This document shows, one piece after another, positions 9,170-19,000 of a stretch of 54,132 bases of DNA (within the stretch, counting starts at the first letter, position 1; each line of letters opens with the position of its first letter). Made by a program: the position numbers and the translations under genes. The stretch is from positions 260,042 through 314,173 of the forward strand of contig JAKVBX010000002.1 of NCBI GenBank assembly GCA_022446795.1. The letters run 5' to 3'. Origin of the DNA: Phycisphaerales bacterium. GTDB lineage: Bacteria > Planctomycetota > Phycisphaerae > Phycisphaerales > SM1A02. The notes below the pieces were generated by a model that saw nothing but the letters and a program-made list of their open reading frames with translations, did no database searches and was not told the origin of the DNA.

Positions 9170-9175
9170 ATTCTA
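9170..9175 (-). promoter_or_regulatory. -10-like box TAGAAT for the methyltransferase
   Basis: TAGAAT lies 32 nt upstream of the chosen start at 9137, with GGAGG between them, so this is a leadered transcript. It uses the same hexamer as the boxes at 1427, 43770 and 46841. Confidence 0.35.
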
Positions 9176-9242
9176 TCGCCGACGCACGGAATGACGAGCA
9201 TCTTCCCACGCGACTGATTCGGCTGCCCTCGACCCGGTCACC

Positions 9243-9812
9243 CTACGAGCACTGGTCGTACCGAAAACACGAGACGAGATGGTCATTCACCATCCCGACG
9301 GCCTGCATGAACGCGTAGCAGACGACGGGGCCGGTCCACTTGAAACCCAGTTTCTTGAGTTCCTTCGCCATCGATTCGGACTCCGCTGTGCGGTCGACGA
9401 TATCCCGAAGCCGCCCGCGGGCATTGATGATCGTCTTCCCACCGACGTGGGCCCAGAGCAGCTCCGAGAAGGACCGCCCGGCCTCCGACAACTCGACATA
9501 GCACCTGGCGTTGTTGACGGCGGCAACGACCTTGCCCCGGTTGCGGATGATCCGCTCGTCCTGCAGGACCCGCTCGATTCGTCGTGAGTCCCATGTCGCC
9601 AGGCGGACGGGGTCCAGGTCGTCCATGGCCGCCAGGATGCCGTCTCGCTTCCGAAGAATCACCAGCCAGGACAGCCCGGACTGGAACGTGTCCAGTGTCA
9701 GCTTTGCGAAGAGCGCGGCATCGTCACGGACCGGAACCCCCCACTCCTCGTCGTGGTAGGCGACGTACTGCGGATCCGTCCCGCACCATGGGCATCTCTG
9801 GCGTTCCGTCAT
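9243..9812 (-). CDS. tag: DNA-3-methyladenine glycosylase I
   Basis: 189 residues, close to E. coli Tag (187). This base-excision repair enzyme removes 3-methyladenine from DNA. Family landmarks: N-terminal CPWCG with a zinc-ligand Cys, AYHDEEWG, FQSGLSW, IIRNRGK, GFKWTGPVVCYAFMQ and C-terminal VNDHLVSC supplying the last His and Cys zinc ligands. The catalytic-pocket Glu of E. coli Tag (in LEGQQAGLSW) is Asp here (LDTFQSGLSW). The frame stays open ~240 codons upstream, but that part is antisense to the ABC ATPase; 9812 is chosen by family length. TATGAT 10 nt upstream suggests a near-leaderless transcript. Confidence 0.93.
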   Translation of the reverse strand: MTERQRCPWCGTDPQYVAYHDEEWGVPVRDDAALFAKLTLDTFQSGLSWLVILRKRDGILAAMDDLDPVRLATWDSRRIERVLQDERIIRNRGKVVAAVNNARCYVELSEAGRSFSELLWAHVGGKTIINARGRLRDIVDRTAESESMAKELKKLGFKWTGPVVCYAFMQAVGMVNDHLVSCFRYDQCS

Positions 9813-9822
9813 GACGGCAGCC

Positions 9823-9828
9823 ATCATA
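9823..9828 (-). promoter_or_regulatory. -10-like box TATGAT for tag
   Basis: TATGAT lies 10 nt before the ATG at 9812 in the short region shared with the divergent ABC ATPase gene. No SD is seen. Confidence 0.4.
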
Positions 9829-9846
9829 AGCTGGCCGCGAGTGACG

Positions 9847-9852
9847 TATCCT
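9847..9852 (+). promoter_or_regulatory. -10-like box TATCCT for the ABC exporter
   Basis: TATCCT lies 8 nt before the ATG at 9861 with no SD, predicting a leaderless or nearly leaderless transcript. Confidence 0.4.
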
Positions 9853-9860
9853 GCACGACC

Positions 9861-10751
9861 ATGATCCGCACCCACGATCTCGCCAAGTCCTATCGAAACA
9901 CGCCCGTGCTGCGTGGGGTCTCGATCGAGGTCGAGCCCGGCACCATCCACGGCTTCGTCGGACCCAATGGCGCCGGCAAGTCGACGTTCCTGAAGTGTCT
10001 CGTGGGCGTGGTTCATCCCGACGATGGCGAAGTGACGATCGACGGCCTCGATGCGCGACGGCAATCCGTCGCCGTGCGACGACGGGTCGGGTATGCCCCC
10101 GCGGAAACCTCGCTCTATAACCGGATGAAGGCGAGGGAACTGGTCACGTTCTCGATTCGCTATCACCCGAAGGCCGACGTCGACCGGGCCGTCGCACTCC
10201 TGGAGACGCTGGGCGTGCCACCCGACCGCCGCGTCGGCGCCCTGAGCCACGGCATGAAGCGCAAGCTGCTCCTCACCCAGGCCATTGCCAGCAACGCCCC
10301 GGTGATGATCCTGGACGAGCCAATGGAGGCCCTCGACCCCGAGGCCCGCCGCCACATGGAAGGCGTGCTGCGGGAAGAGTGTGACAAGGGTCGGACCATC
10401 TTCCTGTCGTCGCATGACCTGTTCAGCACCGAGCGCCTGTGTTCGCATGTGGCGTTCCTCCACCACGGCCGGATCCTCCGGAACGGAACCGTGACCGACA
10501 TGGTGGCTGGGCTGCCGGGTCTCCTCCATGTTCATCTCCGCGAGGAACGAACCGAGCGCGACCTGCCCGAGGGACCCGGATTCACCTGGACTGGAAGCGG
10601 ACGAAACTGGAAGCTCCAGTTCTCGGGACCACTCGAGGCCGCGCTGCAGCAGTTGGGCTCACTTCCACTGGCGAGTGTTCGCGATGACGGCGGCAACCTC
10701 GAGGACCTCTTCGACGTCCTGTATGAACGAACGGTTGGAGGTGACGCATGA
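9861..10751 (+). CDS. ABC transporter ATP-binding protein (ABC-2 type exporter)
   Basis: 296 residues from the ATG at 9861. Walker A GPNGAGKST is at about residues 36-44, and Walker B VMILDEP is followed by the D-loop (EALDPEA) and the H-loop SSHD. The signature reads LSHGMKRKLLL instead of canonical LSGGQ; degenerate LSxGMxxRL forms are common in this subfamily. The ~70-residue C-terminal extension is typical of CcmA/NosF-like exporters. It forms an operon with the permease downstream, whose ATG overlaps this stop (ATGA). The substrate is not predictable. The start is set by homology; the frame extends further upstream, but that region covers the tag start and its promoter. Confidence 0.9.
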   Translation: MIRTHDLAKSYRNTPVLRGVSIEVEPGTIHGFVGPNGAGKSTFLKCLVGVVHPDDGEVTIDGLDARRQSVAVRRRVGYAPAETSLYNRMKARELVTFSIRYHPKADVDRAVALLETLGVPPDRRVGALSHGMKRKLLLTQAIASNAPVMILDEPMEALDPEARRHMEGVLREECDKGRTIFLSSHDLFSTERLCSHVAFLHHGRILRNGTVTDMVAGLPGLLHVHLREERTERDLPEGPGFTWTGSGRNWKLQFSGPLEAALQQLGSLPLASVRDDGGNLEDLFDVLYERTVGGDA

Positions 10752-11515
10752 GCATCCTCCGACACTGGCTGCGTGATGCCTGGTGGATCGTGCTGGGGTA
10801 CATCGTGATCCTGGAAGCCGCGATGGTGGCCGCCATCCTGTACTGGCCCAAGTTCCGCGACAACATGCCCGCGATCGCCAAGCTCGTTCCCTTCGAGTCG
10901 CTGCAGCGACTGATGGACTCGGTCGAGATCGCCGGGTACTGGCCGTATTTTGCCGTGCAGCAGTGGTTCAAGGGATGCAGCCTGTTCGGTCTCGCCGCCG
11001 CTGCATTCCTGACCAGTGGCATCGTCGCCCGCGATGTCGACCAGAAGACCGTCGAGTTCCTGCTCTCGCGACCGGTCTCGCGGTCCCGGATCCTGCTGAC
11101 CCGCTGGTGCGCCGCCGTCGGCGTCGTCATCATCCCGGTCTACCTGACCTCGATCACCGCAATCTGGATTTCACCGGCCGTGGACGAAACCCTCGGCTGG
11201 GGAGACGTTCTCGTCTCGAGCACGTTCATGTCGCTCTTTCTCATCATGCTCGTCACGTTCACCGCCATGGTCTCGGCCATGAGCAGTCACCAGATGCGGG
11301 CCGGCATCATCCTGATCGGGGTGATGCTGCTGAACTTCGCGTTCTATCTCATCCAGGAGATCGATGAGATCAGCCTGTTCAAGACCGTCGATGTCTTCGT
11401 CTTCATGAAGATCCAGGCCGGCCAGTTCCCCTGGATCACGACCGGTTCCTTCATCGGGGCAACGATCATCATGCTTGCGATCGCCCTTCGCATCTACGCC
11501 CGACGAGATTTCTGA
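10748..11515 (+). CDS. ABC-2 type transporter permease
   Basis: 255 residues with about six predicted membrane helices (for example residues 14-34, 75-95, 115-137, 150-180, 190-206 and 230-250) and little else, as in ABC-2 permeases of the NosY/YhgE kind. LLSRPVSRSRILLTRW between helices 2 and 3 matches the conserved cytoplasmic coupling segment (LxxRPVSR...). The gene overlaps the ATPase gene by ATGA and has GGAGG 6 nt upstream, so the pair is one exporter unit. No substrate can be assigned; natural product or lipid export are possibilities. Confidence 0.85.
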   Translation: MSILRHWLRDAWWIVLGYIVILEAAMVAAILYWPKFRDNMPAIAKLVPFESLQRLMDSVEIAGYWPYFAVQQWFKGCSLFGLAAAAFLTSGIVARDVDQKTVEFLLSRPVSRSRILLTRWCAAVGVVIIPVYLTSITAIWISPAVDETLGWGDVLVSSTFMSLFLIMLVTFTAMVSAMSSHQMRAGIILIGVMLLNFAFYLIQEIDEISLFKTVDVFVFMKIQAGQFPWITTGSFIGATIIMLAIALRIYARRDF

Positions 11516-11529
11516 CAAGGAGTTGAACC

Positions 11530-12243
11530 ATGCGTGCCCTGCTGGGAAGCGGCGGATTCCGGACACCCGAGCGACGAGCGCTCTACAACGAGGAAATGCG
11601 TCGGCACTTCGGTGACGTCAAGCGCATCCTGTTCATCCCATGGGCCCTGCATGATCACGAGGGCTACACCCGCCTGATGACCGAGCGTGGCCTCGCTGGT
11701 GGCTACGAGATCGACGGCATTCACCGCCATGACGATCCCGTCGCGGCCGTTCGCGAAGCCGAGGCGATCTCCGTTGGCGGCGGCAACACCTTCCGGCTGA
11801 TCGCCGACCTGCATCGTCATGGCCTGGTCGACGCCATCCGGGAGCGCGTCATCACCGACGACATCCCCTACATGGGCGTCAGCGCCGGAACCAACGTGGC
11901 CTGCCCGACAATGCAGACCACCAACGACATGCCCATCACCCAACCACCGAGTTTCCAGGCCATCGGCCTGGTTCCATTCCAGGTCAATGCCCACTACTTC
12001 CACGGATCAACGTGGGTCCGGCAGGGTGACGAGTTCGTGGAGCACTTCGGCGAGACCCGGGACGATCGCATCCGGGAGTTTCACGAGATGAACGAAACGC
12101 CGGTTGTCGGGCTCTGGGAAGCAGGCTTCATCCGGGTCACGGATGACTGCTACGAACTCGTCGGCGCCCCGGCACGGGTCTTCCGACATGGTTGTGACGC
12201 CTACGACGTCGAACCCGGAAGCACGCTGGTCGAACTCTCCTGA
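11530..12243 (+). CDS. pepE: Peptidase E, alpha-aspartyl dipeptidase (S51)
   Basis: 237 residues, near E. coli PepE (229). It hydrolyses dipeptides with N-terminal Asp in the cytoplasm. The nucleophile is the Ser in GVSAGTN (about residue 118); TTNDMPI follows with the family's Asp, and the conserved His lies in QVNAHYFHG. VGGGNTFRL and GETRDDRI are also family landmarks. AAGGAG lies 7 nt before the ATG. It follows the permease by 14 nt and is probably co-transcribed. Its last 43 nt overlap the convergent EamA gene. Confidence 0.93.
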   Translation: MRALLGSGGFRTPERRALYNEEMRRHFGDVKRILFIPWALHDHEGYTRLMTERGLAGGYEIDGIHRHDDPVAAVREAEAISVGGGNTFRLIADLHRHGLVDAIRERVITDDIPYMGVSAGTNVACPTMQTTNDMPITQPPSFQAIGLVPFQVNAHYFHGSTWVRQGDEFVEHFGETRDDRIREFHEMNETPVVGLWEAGFIRVTDDCYELVGAPARVFRHGCDAYDVEPGSTLVELS

Positions 12244-13214
12244 CGAACCGGCACGGCGTCCGGATCGGCGGACGCACCGGTCCCGCCCCGCGACAGGCCA
12301 AGGGTCAGGACGGCCACGCCGACGACCGAGATGATGGCGCCCGCCACGGCTCGCCACGTGATCCTGTCCCGCTCGACCCAGGCCGCGAAGGGCAGGATGA
12401 ACACCGGGGACAGGGACATCAATGTTGCCGCAATACCGGTCTCCAGGTTGTCGATTCCCACCAAGCTCAGCCACACGCCCAGGACCGGGCCGAAGATCGC
12501 ACCAACCAGGATGAGCCCGGTAGCCACCAGCAACACCCCACGGCCGTCGTCCTCCTCGGCCTTCTGACGACGCGGGCGACAGGCCTGGATCACGGCCAAC
12601 AGGACGAAGGCTGTTGCCGTGCCAAAGACCAGCCGAATGAGCGTCGCTGACCAGGGATCAAGTGATTCGACACCGACCAGGCCCAACTTGGCCAGGATGA
12701 GACCCGCGGCCTGTGCAAGTCCACCACCGGCGGCGAAGAGAACGCCACGGCGAGGATGCCGCTTCTTCTCCGTCACCTCCCCTTCGCTGACGACCCAGGC
12801 GATCCCCCCCAGGGTGATGGCCATGCCCAGGACCGCAACGATGCCCAGGGCTTCATCGAGGATCGGCCAGGCCAGGATGGCGGTCGCCGGTGGCGCAAGG
12901 GTCATCAGCAGCGTGGAGACCCGGGACCCGACGTCAAGCAGTGCCTGGAACAGGAGTTGATCCCCGATTCCAAGGCCAATGATGCCCGAGGCAGCCAACC
13001 ACGCCATGCTGGAACCACTGACTTCCGGCCACCAGGTACCGAACAGGAGGCGATGGACGATGGCCAGGATGATCACGGCCATCACCAACCGAACGGTATT
13101 GACCACGGCGGAGCCGACACGTCGACCAGCGGCTGCAAAGGCCAACGCGGTGAAGACCCAGCACAACGCGGCGCCGACTGCGGCCAGGGAGCCAATAAGG
13201 GGATCAGGAGGCAC
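12201..13214 (-). CDS. EamA/DMT-family membrane transporter
   Basis: 337 residues with about ten predicted transmembrane helices in two five-helix EamA repeats, characteristic of the drug/metabolite transporter superfamily. Each half begins with the typical small-residue-rich first helix (GSLAAVGAALCWVFTALAF; GVLFAAGGGLAQAAGLILAK), and conserved SLSPVFILPFAAWVERDRIT lies near the end of the second. A short polar linker (GEVTEKKRHPRRG) sits between the halves. The substrate is unknown; members export amino acids, nucleotide sugars or toxins. The start is GTG at 13214 with GATACT exactly 6 nt upstream and no SD. Confidence 0.88.
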   Translation of the reverse strand: MPPDPLIGSLAAVGAALCWVFTALAFAAAGRRVGSAVVNTVRLVMAVIILAIVHRLLFGTWWPEVSGSSMAWLAASGIIGLGIGDQLLFQALLDVGSRVSTLLMTLAPPATAILAWPILDEALGIVAVLGMAITLGGIAWVVSEGEVTEKKRHPRRGVLFAAGGGLAQAAGLILAKLGLVGVESLDPWSATLIRLVFGTATAFVLLAVIQACRPRRQKAEEDDGRGVLLVATGLILVGAIFGPVLGVWLSLVGIDNLETGIAATLMSLSPVFILPFAAWVERDRITWRAVAGAIISVVGVAVLTLGLSRGGTGASADPDAVPVRQESSTSVLPGSTS

Positions 13215-13220
13215 GATGGA

Positions 13221-13226
13221 AGTATC
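13221..13226 (-). promoter_or_regulatory. -10-like box GATACT, leaderless EamA gene
   Basis: GATACT lies 6 nt before the GTG at 13214. It is one of a divergent pair with the efflux operon box at 13296. Confidence 0.35.
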
Positions 13227-13295
13227 GCAGCCCAGCCGGGCCCATGCGCGCGATCATGAGAACCTCGAGATTTGCCCTGCAGCGCATGCACGTGG

Positions 13296-13301
13296 TCTAA
13301 T
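13296..13301 (+). promoter_or_regulatory. -10 box TCTAAT, leaderless RND operon
   Basis: TCTAAT matches TATAAT at 5 of 6 positions and lies 6 nt before the GTG at 13308, so +1 would be the G of the start codon. No -35 or repressor site is obvious. Confidence 0.45.
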
Positions 13302-13307
13302 CCCCGG

Positions 13308-14816
13308 GTGATCCGTCGCCCCCGCACCATTCCCTGCCTGGCCCTGGCTATCTCCTCCGCACTCGGTGGAATGATCAGCGGCTGCAAGGTTGGTCCCGAT
13401 TACGTCCGCCCCGACCTGCCCATGCCCGAGGACTGGGCCCAGGCCCGACCGGGAATCGAGACCGATGGCCAGCCCAACTGGGACCAGTGGTGGGATACCT
13501 TCAATGATCCCGTCCTCAATTCACTGATTGCCGAGGCCGACGCCAACAACCGGACGCTCCAGGTTGCCGTGGCCCGGATCGACGAGTACCGCGCCCGCTA
13601 CAGCATCGCCTCCTCGGATCTGTACCCCGACATCCGGAGCATCGCTGGCTACTCCCGGGCTCGCGTCAGCGACACCGACTTCGATCAGGCCGGCTACAGC
13701 GTCGGCGGACCCTTCAACAACTGGGGACTGGGGCTCGACGCGAGTTGGGAGATTGACCTCTTCGGCCGGATCGCCCGATCGATCGAAGCCGCCACGGCCG
13801 AATGGGAAGGCATCATCGAGGACTGGCGTGATGTCATGGTGACCCTGCGAGCCGACGTGGCATCGAGCTACATCAGCGTCCGCACGCTGCAGGGCCGTCG
13901 GAAGGTCGTGCTGGCCAATCTCGAGGCCAGCCAGAAACTCGTCGAGCTGACACGGAACATGCAGAGTTCCGGCGCCAACTCGATGCTGGATGTCTCCCAG
14001 GCCGAGGCGCAGTACTTCCAGTTCGAAGCACAACTGCCCCGGATCGAACTGCAACTGGCCAGGGAAATCTCCAACCTTGCGGTCCTGCTGGGCCGGGACC
14101 AGGAAGGACTCGCAGCGACACTGGAGGATGGTGGCCACATTCCCACGCCCCCCGGGGAAATCGCCGTGGGAATCCCCGCGGATCTCATTCGTCGCCGCCC
14201 GGATCTCCGGGCCGCCGAGCGGGCGGTCGCCGCCGCAACGGCTCGCATCGGTGCCTCCGAGGCCCGTCTCTACCCGACCCTGAAACTGTCAGGCAGCTTT
14301 GCCTTCACCGCATCGAACTTCAATGATATCTGGAACTGGTCCAGTCGGACCTACCAGGGTGGCGCCGGCGTCGCCTGGGACTTCTTCAATGGTGGTCGGC
14401 TCAAGGCTGGCGTCGAGGAAGCTGAAGCAGTCACGAAGCAGGCGCTCCTTCAGTACGAGCAGAAGGCGTTGGTGGCCCTGGCTGAGGTCGAGACCGCCCT
14501 GGCTGGGTTTGCCCTGTCAGCGCGTGAACGTGACATCCTCACCAGCGGGAGCAAGGCCGGCCAGGAAGCCGTGCGGCTGGCCACGCTGCAGTACTCGGTT
14601 GGAACGCTGGACTTCCTCAGTGTCCTGACGGCGCAGCAGCAGTTGCTGGCACTTGAAGATGAACGTGTGCAGGCCACGGGAATGTCGGCAGAGACACTGG
14701 TCGAGATCTATCGCGCGCTGGGTGGCGGCTGGACCCCCGGGATCGTTCCCCTCGATGAGGAGGACCCGGAATCGAATGACGCCACGACCGTGGCAAGTGG
14801 AAAGGAATCGGCATGA
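13308..14816 (+). CDS. RND efflux outer-membrane factor lipoprotein (OprM/NodT family)
   Basis: 502 residues from a GTG at 13308; a TTG start 36 nt earlier is possible but adds a polar tail before the signal. The signal peptide ends in a lipobox (MISGC), and CKVGPDYVRPDLP is the hallmark mature N-terminus of NodT/OprM proteins. Two OEP domains form the beta-barrel and periplasmic alpha-tunnel; RRRPDLRAAERAVAAATARIGASEARLYPTL (read here only as a landmark) marks the second repeat. It is the outer-membrane exit duct of the tripartite pump encoded with the next two genes. Its stop overlaps the adaptor's ATG. Confidence 0.93.
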   Translation: MIRRPRTIPCLALAISSALGGMISGCKVGPDYVRPDLPMPEDWAQARPGIETDGQPNWDQWWDTFNDPVLNSLIAEADANNRTLQVAVARIDEYRARYSIASSDLYPDIRSIAGYSRARVSDTDFDQAGYSVGGPFNNWGLGLDASWEIDLFGRIARSIEAATAEWEGIIEDWRDVMVTLRADVASSYISVRTLQGRRKVVLANLEASQKLVELTRNMQSSGANSMLDVSQAEAQYFQFEAQLPRIELQLAREISNLAVLLGRDQEGLAATLEDGGHIPTPPGEIAVGIPADLIRRRPDLRAAERAVAAATARIGASEARLYPTLKLSGSFAFTASNFNDIWNWSSRTYQGGAGVAWDFFNGGRLKAGVEEAEAVTKQALLQYEQKALVALAEVETALAGFALSARERDILTSGSKAGQEAVRLATLQYSVGTLDFLSVLTAQQQLLALEDERVQATGMSAETLVEIYRALGGGWTPGIVPLDEEDPESNDATTVASGKESA

Positions 14817-16006
14817 CGACCACGGCCCTCTCCAAGGCGATGGCCCTCTTCCTGGCCACGGCGTTCCTCGCCTCGTGTGCAGAAGAGCAGGCCAAGCCCG
14901 TTCCCAGCGTGCCCGTGGTCACGGGGCAGACCTCCTCGGAGGACGTCCCGGTCTACCGCACGTACCCGGGCAAGACCGTGGCCGTCCGAACGATGGGCGT
15001 CCATGCCCGCGTCGAGGGCATCCTGGAGAAGTTGCATTTCCTGCAGGGTGGACTCGTCACGCCGGGCCAGGTGCTCTACAGCATCCAGGACGAGCCCTTC
15101 CGAGCCGAGCGTGATGCCGCGATCGGCGAACTCGCCAGTGCCGTCGCCGAGGAGGCGTATGCCCAGTCCCAGCTCGAACGAAACACGAAGCTGGTCCAGG
15201 AAGGCGCCGTCTCCCGCGAGTACTACGAGGACATCCGATCCAAGCACGTGAAGGCCGAGGCCATGGTGGAGACCGCCAAGGCCAAGCTGGTCGAGGCGGA
15301 GCTCAACCTCGAGTACTGCAGCGTGATGGTCCCCGACGTCCCGGGAGAGAATCTCTACCGGGCGGGACAGACCTACTTCGATGAAGGCAGCCTGGTCGGC
15401 CCGGGTGCCAACTCGGAGCTCGCCACCGTGGTCCAGATCTCACCGATCCGAGCGGTCTTCGATCCCGCCGGTGCCGAGTGGCCCGAGTACCTCAAGCAGA
15501 GCCGCGGTGGGCAGGTCCCCCTGACCGTCGAGGTCACGATCCCGACTGATCCGGACTACAAGCGAACCGGGCGAGTCAATTTCGTCGACAACGTCGTCGA
15601 CTCGCACACGTCGACCGTCGAGATGTGGGCCGAGATCGAGAATGACCAGCTCGAGTTGATGCCGGGACAGTTCATCTCGGTCAAGGTCCGCCTGCAGGTC
15701 CTGGAGAATGCGGTCGTCATCCCGGCCAGTGCCGTCCAGACCAGCGCCTCCAAGCAGTTCGTCTGGACACTCAAGGATGACAAGACCCCGGAGCAGATCG
15801 CCATCACGCTGGGGCCGCAGCATGAAGACAAGATCGTCGTCACCTCCGGACTCACGTCCGGCGAGACGATCATCATTGACGGCGGAAACAAGATCCGACC
15901 GGGCGCGACCATCCAGGTGGTCTCGGCGGATCAGATGAAGCAGATGAACCAGCCCGCCGCCGGACAGTCCGGCGGCGGTGCCAACGGAAGCAAGGCGGGA
16001 AGCTGA
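14813..16006 (+). CDS. RND efflux periplasmic adaptor (membrane fusion) lipoprotein
   Basis: 397 residues. The signal peptide ends with a lipobox (FLASC, Cys22), so it is an inner-membrane-anchored lipoprotein as in AcrA/MexA. Domain order is standard: barrel-sandwich (VHARVEGILEKLHF, then GGLVTPGQVLYSI), alpha-helical hairpin (about residues 95-160), second half of the sandwich, beta-barrel (about 195-290) and membrane-proximal domain. It links pump and outer-membrane factor. ATGA overlap with the upstream gene and a 6-nt gap to the pump gene indicate one transcript. Spacing of an AGGA ribosome site is normal. Confidence 0.93.
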   Translation: MTTTALSKAMALFLATAFLASCAEEQAKPVPSVPVVTGQTSSEDVPVYRTYPGKTVAVRTMGVHARVEGILEKLHFLQGGLVTPGQVLYSIQDEPFRAERDAAIGELASAVAEEAYAQSQLERNTKLVQEGAVSREYYEDIRSKHVKAEAMVETAKAKLVEAELNLEYCSVMVPDVPGENLYRAGQTYFDEGSLVGPGANSELATVVQISPIRAVFDPAGAEWPEYLKQSRGGQVPLTVEVTIPTDPDYKRTGRVNFVDNVVDSHTSTVEMWAEIENDQLELMPGQFISVKVRLQVLENAVVIPASAVQTSASKQFVWTLKDDKTPEQIAITLGPQHEDKIVVTSGLTSGETIIIDGGNKIRPGATIQVVSADQMKQMNQPAAGQSGGGANGSKAGS

Positions 16007-16012
16007 TCACCC

Positions 16013-19000
16013 ATGGTCGAGTTCTTCATCCGTCGACCGATCTTCTCAACGGTGGTCTCCCTCGTGGTGATCCTCGCGGGGCTCGTGTCCATGGGCATCC
16101 TGCCCATCGCGCAGTTCCCCGACATCACGCCGCCGACCATCACGGTCTCCAGCAACTATCCCGGTGCGGATGCGGTGACCGTCTCGGATGTCGTCACCCG
16201 GCCGCTTGAGCAGCAGATCAATGGCGTCAAGGGCATGATCTACATGTCCTCGGCCAGCACCAACAACGGCGACTCCAGCATCACCGTCACCTTCGACGTC
16301 GGGTATGACCAGGACATCGCCGCGGTCGACGTGCAGAACCGGGTTGAGCGGGCCAAGCCCCGCTTGCCGGACGAAGTCCAGCGGTCCGGCGTGGTCGTCG
16401 ACAAGCAGTCCACCAGCCTGACGATGGTGGTGTCGTTGCTGTCGCCCGAGAGGACCTTCGACGGCGGCTATCTCACCAACTATGCCGACATCCACGTCAC
16501 CGATGCACTGACACGTGTCCCCGGCGTCGGCAAGATCAACAACTTCGGTCTCCGGAAGTATGCGATCCGGATCTGGCTTGACCCGGAACGCATGGCGACG
16601 ATGGACGTCGGGATCCAGGAGATCCGCGCCGCCGTCGGTGGGCAGAACAAGCAGGCCGTCGCCGGCAAGGTAGCCGCCCCACCGACCGTCGGCGACCCGG
16701 CCTTCACGCTGCAGGTCACCACGATGGGCCGGCTCCAGACCGTCGAGGAGTTCGAGAACATCGTCATCCGGGCGACAGGCGCGGGACGGGTCGTTCGACT
16801 CAAGGACGTGGCCAAGGTCGAACTGGGCTCGCAGACCTATACCGGCGACTCCCGCCAGAACGGCATGCCCGCGGCCCAGATCGGTGTCTACCAGCTGCCG
16901 GATGCCAATGCCCTCGACGTCGCCCAGAAGATCACCGAGGCCATGGACCAGTTGTCCGAGCAGTTCCCTGAGGACATGACCTACAAGGTGACGTATGACT
17001 CGACCTCGTTCGTCCAGGCCTCGATCGAGGACCTGGTCACGACGATCATCGAGGCGGCCATCCTGGTCATCCTGGTCATCTACATCTTCCTGCAGTCCGT
17101 CAGGACGACCGTCATCCCGCTCCTGGCGATCCCCGTTTCCGTCGTCGGCGCCTTTGCCGCGATGCTGGCCTTCGGATTCTCGATCAACACGTTGACCCTG
17201 CTGGGTCTCGTGCTCGCCATCGGCCTCGTCGTCGATGACGCCATCGTGGTGGTCGAGAACGTCGAACGGGAGATCCGGACCGGGCCCAAGGACCGCACCC
17301 CCATGCAGTCCACCATCGTGGCGATGAAGCAGGTCACCGGACCGGTCGTCGCCACCACGCTGGTGCTGCTGGCCGTGTTCATCCCGGCCGCCATGATGCC
17401 GGGAATCACCGGGCAGCTCTACAACCAGTTCGCCCTCACCATCGCGTTCTCCGTGCTGATCAGCAGCGTCGTCTCCCTCACCCTGAGCCCGGCGTTGTGC
17501 GCCCTCATGATGAAACGGGAAGATGAGGAAGACCGGAAGCCAAGTCTCCGCGAACGGATCTTCAGTCCATTCAACCGGTTCGTCGACTGGATCACGAAGT
17601 GGTATGGCAAGCTGGTCCACCTTGGCGCGAAGATCTGGCTGGTGATCGTCCTGATCTTCAGCGGCGTGGTCGTCGGCCTGGTGCTGCTGCTCATCCGAAC
17701 GCCCAGCGACTTCGTTCCCAACGAGGACCAGGGCTACTTCTTCGTGACCATCCAGCTCCCGTCCGCATCCACCATGGACCGGACCCAGGATGTCGAGGAC
17801 ATCGTCCTCAAGATGATCGATTCCGAACCGGAAGTCGTCGATGTCATCATGATCAGCGGCTACAACTTCCTCTCGGGCATCTCCCAGACGAACTCCGCCT
17901 TCTTCGTCGTCACGCTGAAGAACTGGTCGGAACGACCCGCCGAGGACCAGCACGTCGAAGCGATCATCGAGCGACTGATGCCGAGGTTCATGTCCCTGCC
18001 GCAGGCCATCGTGATGGCGTTCAACCCACCGGCCATCACGGGACTGGGGGCCGTCGGCGGCTTCCAGATGCAGGTCCAGGACGTGAACTCGCTGGGAATC
18101 GATGCCATGTCGACGGCGGTCAGGACGTTGATCGGCGCGTCCATGAAGACGCCCTACATCGGCCGGCTCTCGACGACCTTCCGGAATGACGTGCCGCAGT
18201 TGTTCCTCGACATCGATCGGACCAAGGCGGAACTCTACGGCGTTGACGTCGGCACGCTCCTGGACACGCTCCAGTTCTACATGGGCTCGTTCTACATCAA
18301 CGACTTCAACAAGTACGGAAAGGTCTACCAGGTCATCGCCCAGGCCGATGCCGAATACCGGATGACGCCCGACGAGATCCTGGCGCTCCACGTTCAGAAC
18401 CGCGATGGCTCGATGATCCCGCTGTCGGCTTTCGTCAAGGTGGAATCCACCTCGGGCGTCGACAACCTGGCCCACTACAACATCTACGACTCCGTCAGCC
18501 TCAACGGCACGCCCGGCGCCGGCTTCAGCAGCGGCATCGCCATCAAGGCCATGGAGACGATCGCGGATCGGTTCCTTCCCGCCGGCATGACCACGGAATG
18601 GACCGGCATGACCTACCAGCAACTCAAGGCGGGCAACCTGGCGCCGCTCATCTTCGCGCTGGCCCTGATCGTCGTCTTCCTCTTCCTGGCCGCCCAGTAC
18701 GAGAGTTGGACGCTGCCGATCCTGATCCTGCTGGCGGTTCCGCCGGCCGTGCTGGGCGCCCTCCTGTTCCTGCTCTTCCGGACGATGCCCCTCGACGTGT
18801 ACGGACAGATCGGTCTGGTCATGCTCATCGGCCTCGCCGCCAAGAACTCCATCCTGATCGTCGAGTTCGCCAAGCAGGAACGCGAAGCCGGTGGTGGTAT
18901 CGTGGAATCAGCCGTGAAGGCCTCCATCCTCCGTCTCCGTCCGATCCTGATGACTGCCGTGAGCTTCGCCGTGGGTGTCATCCCGCTGGTGGTCGCGACC

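Noticed and set aside
9813-10535. N-terminal extension of the tag frame (241 codons)
   Set aside because: Antisense to the ABC ATPase gene; Tag family length and the zinc-ligand N-terminus fix the start at 9812.
16046-18622. 858-codon open frame antisense to the RND pump gene
   Set aside because: It exactly mirrors the pump's coding frame; the His/Asp-rich, repetitive composition is typical of antisense GC-rich codons. No start signal or domain.
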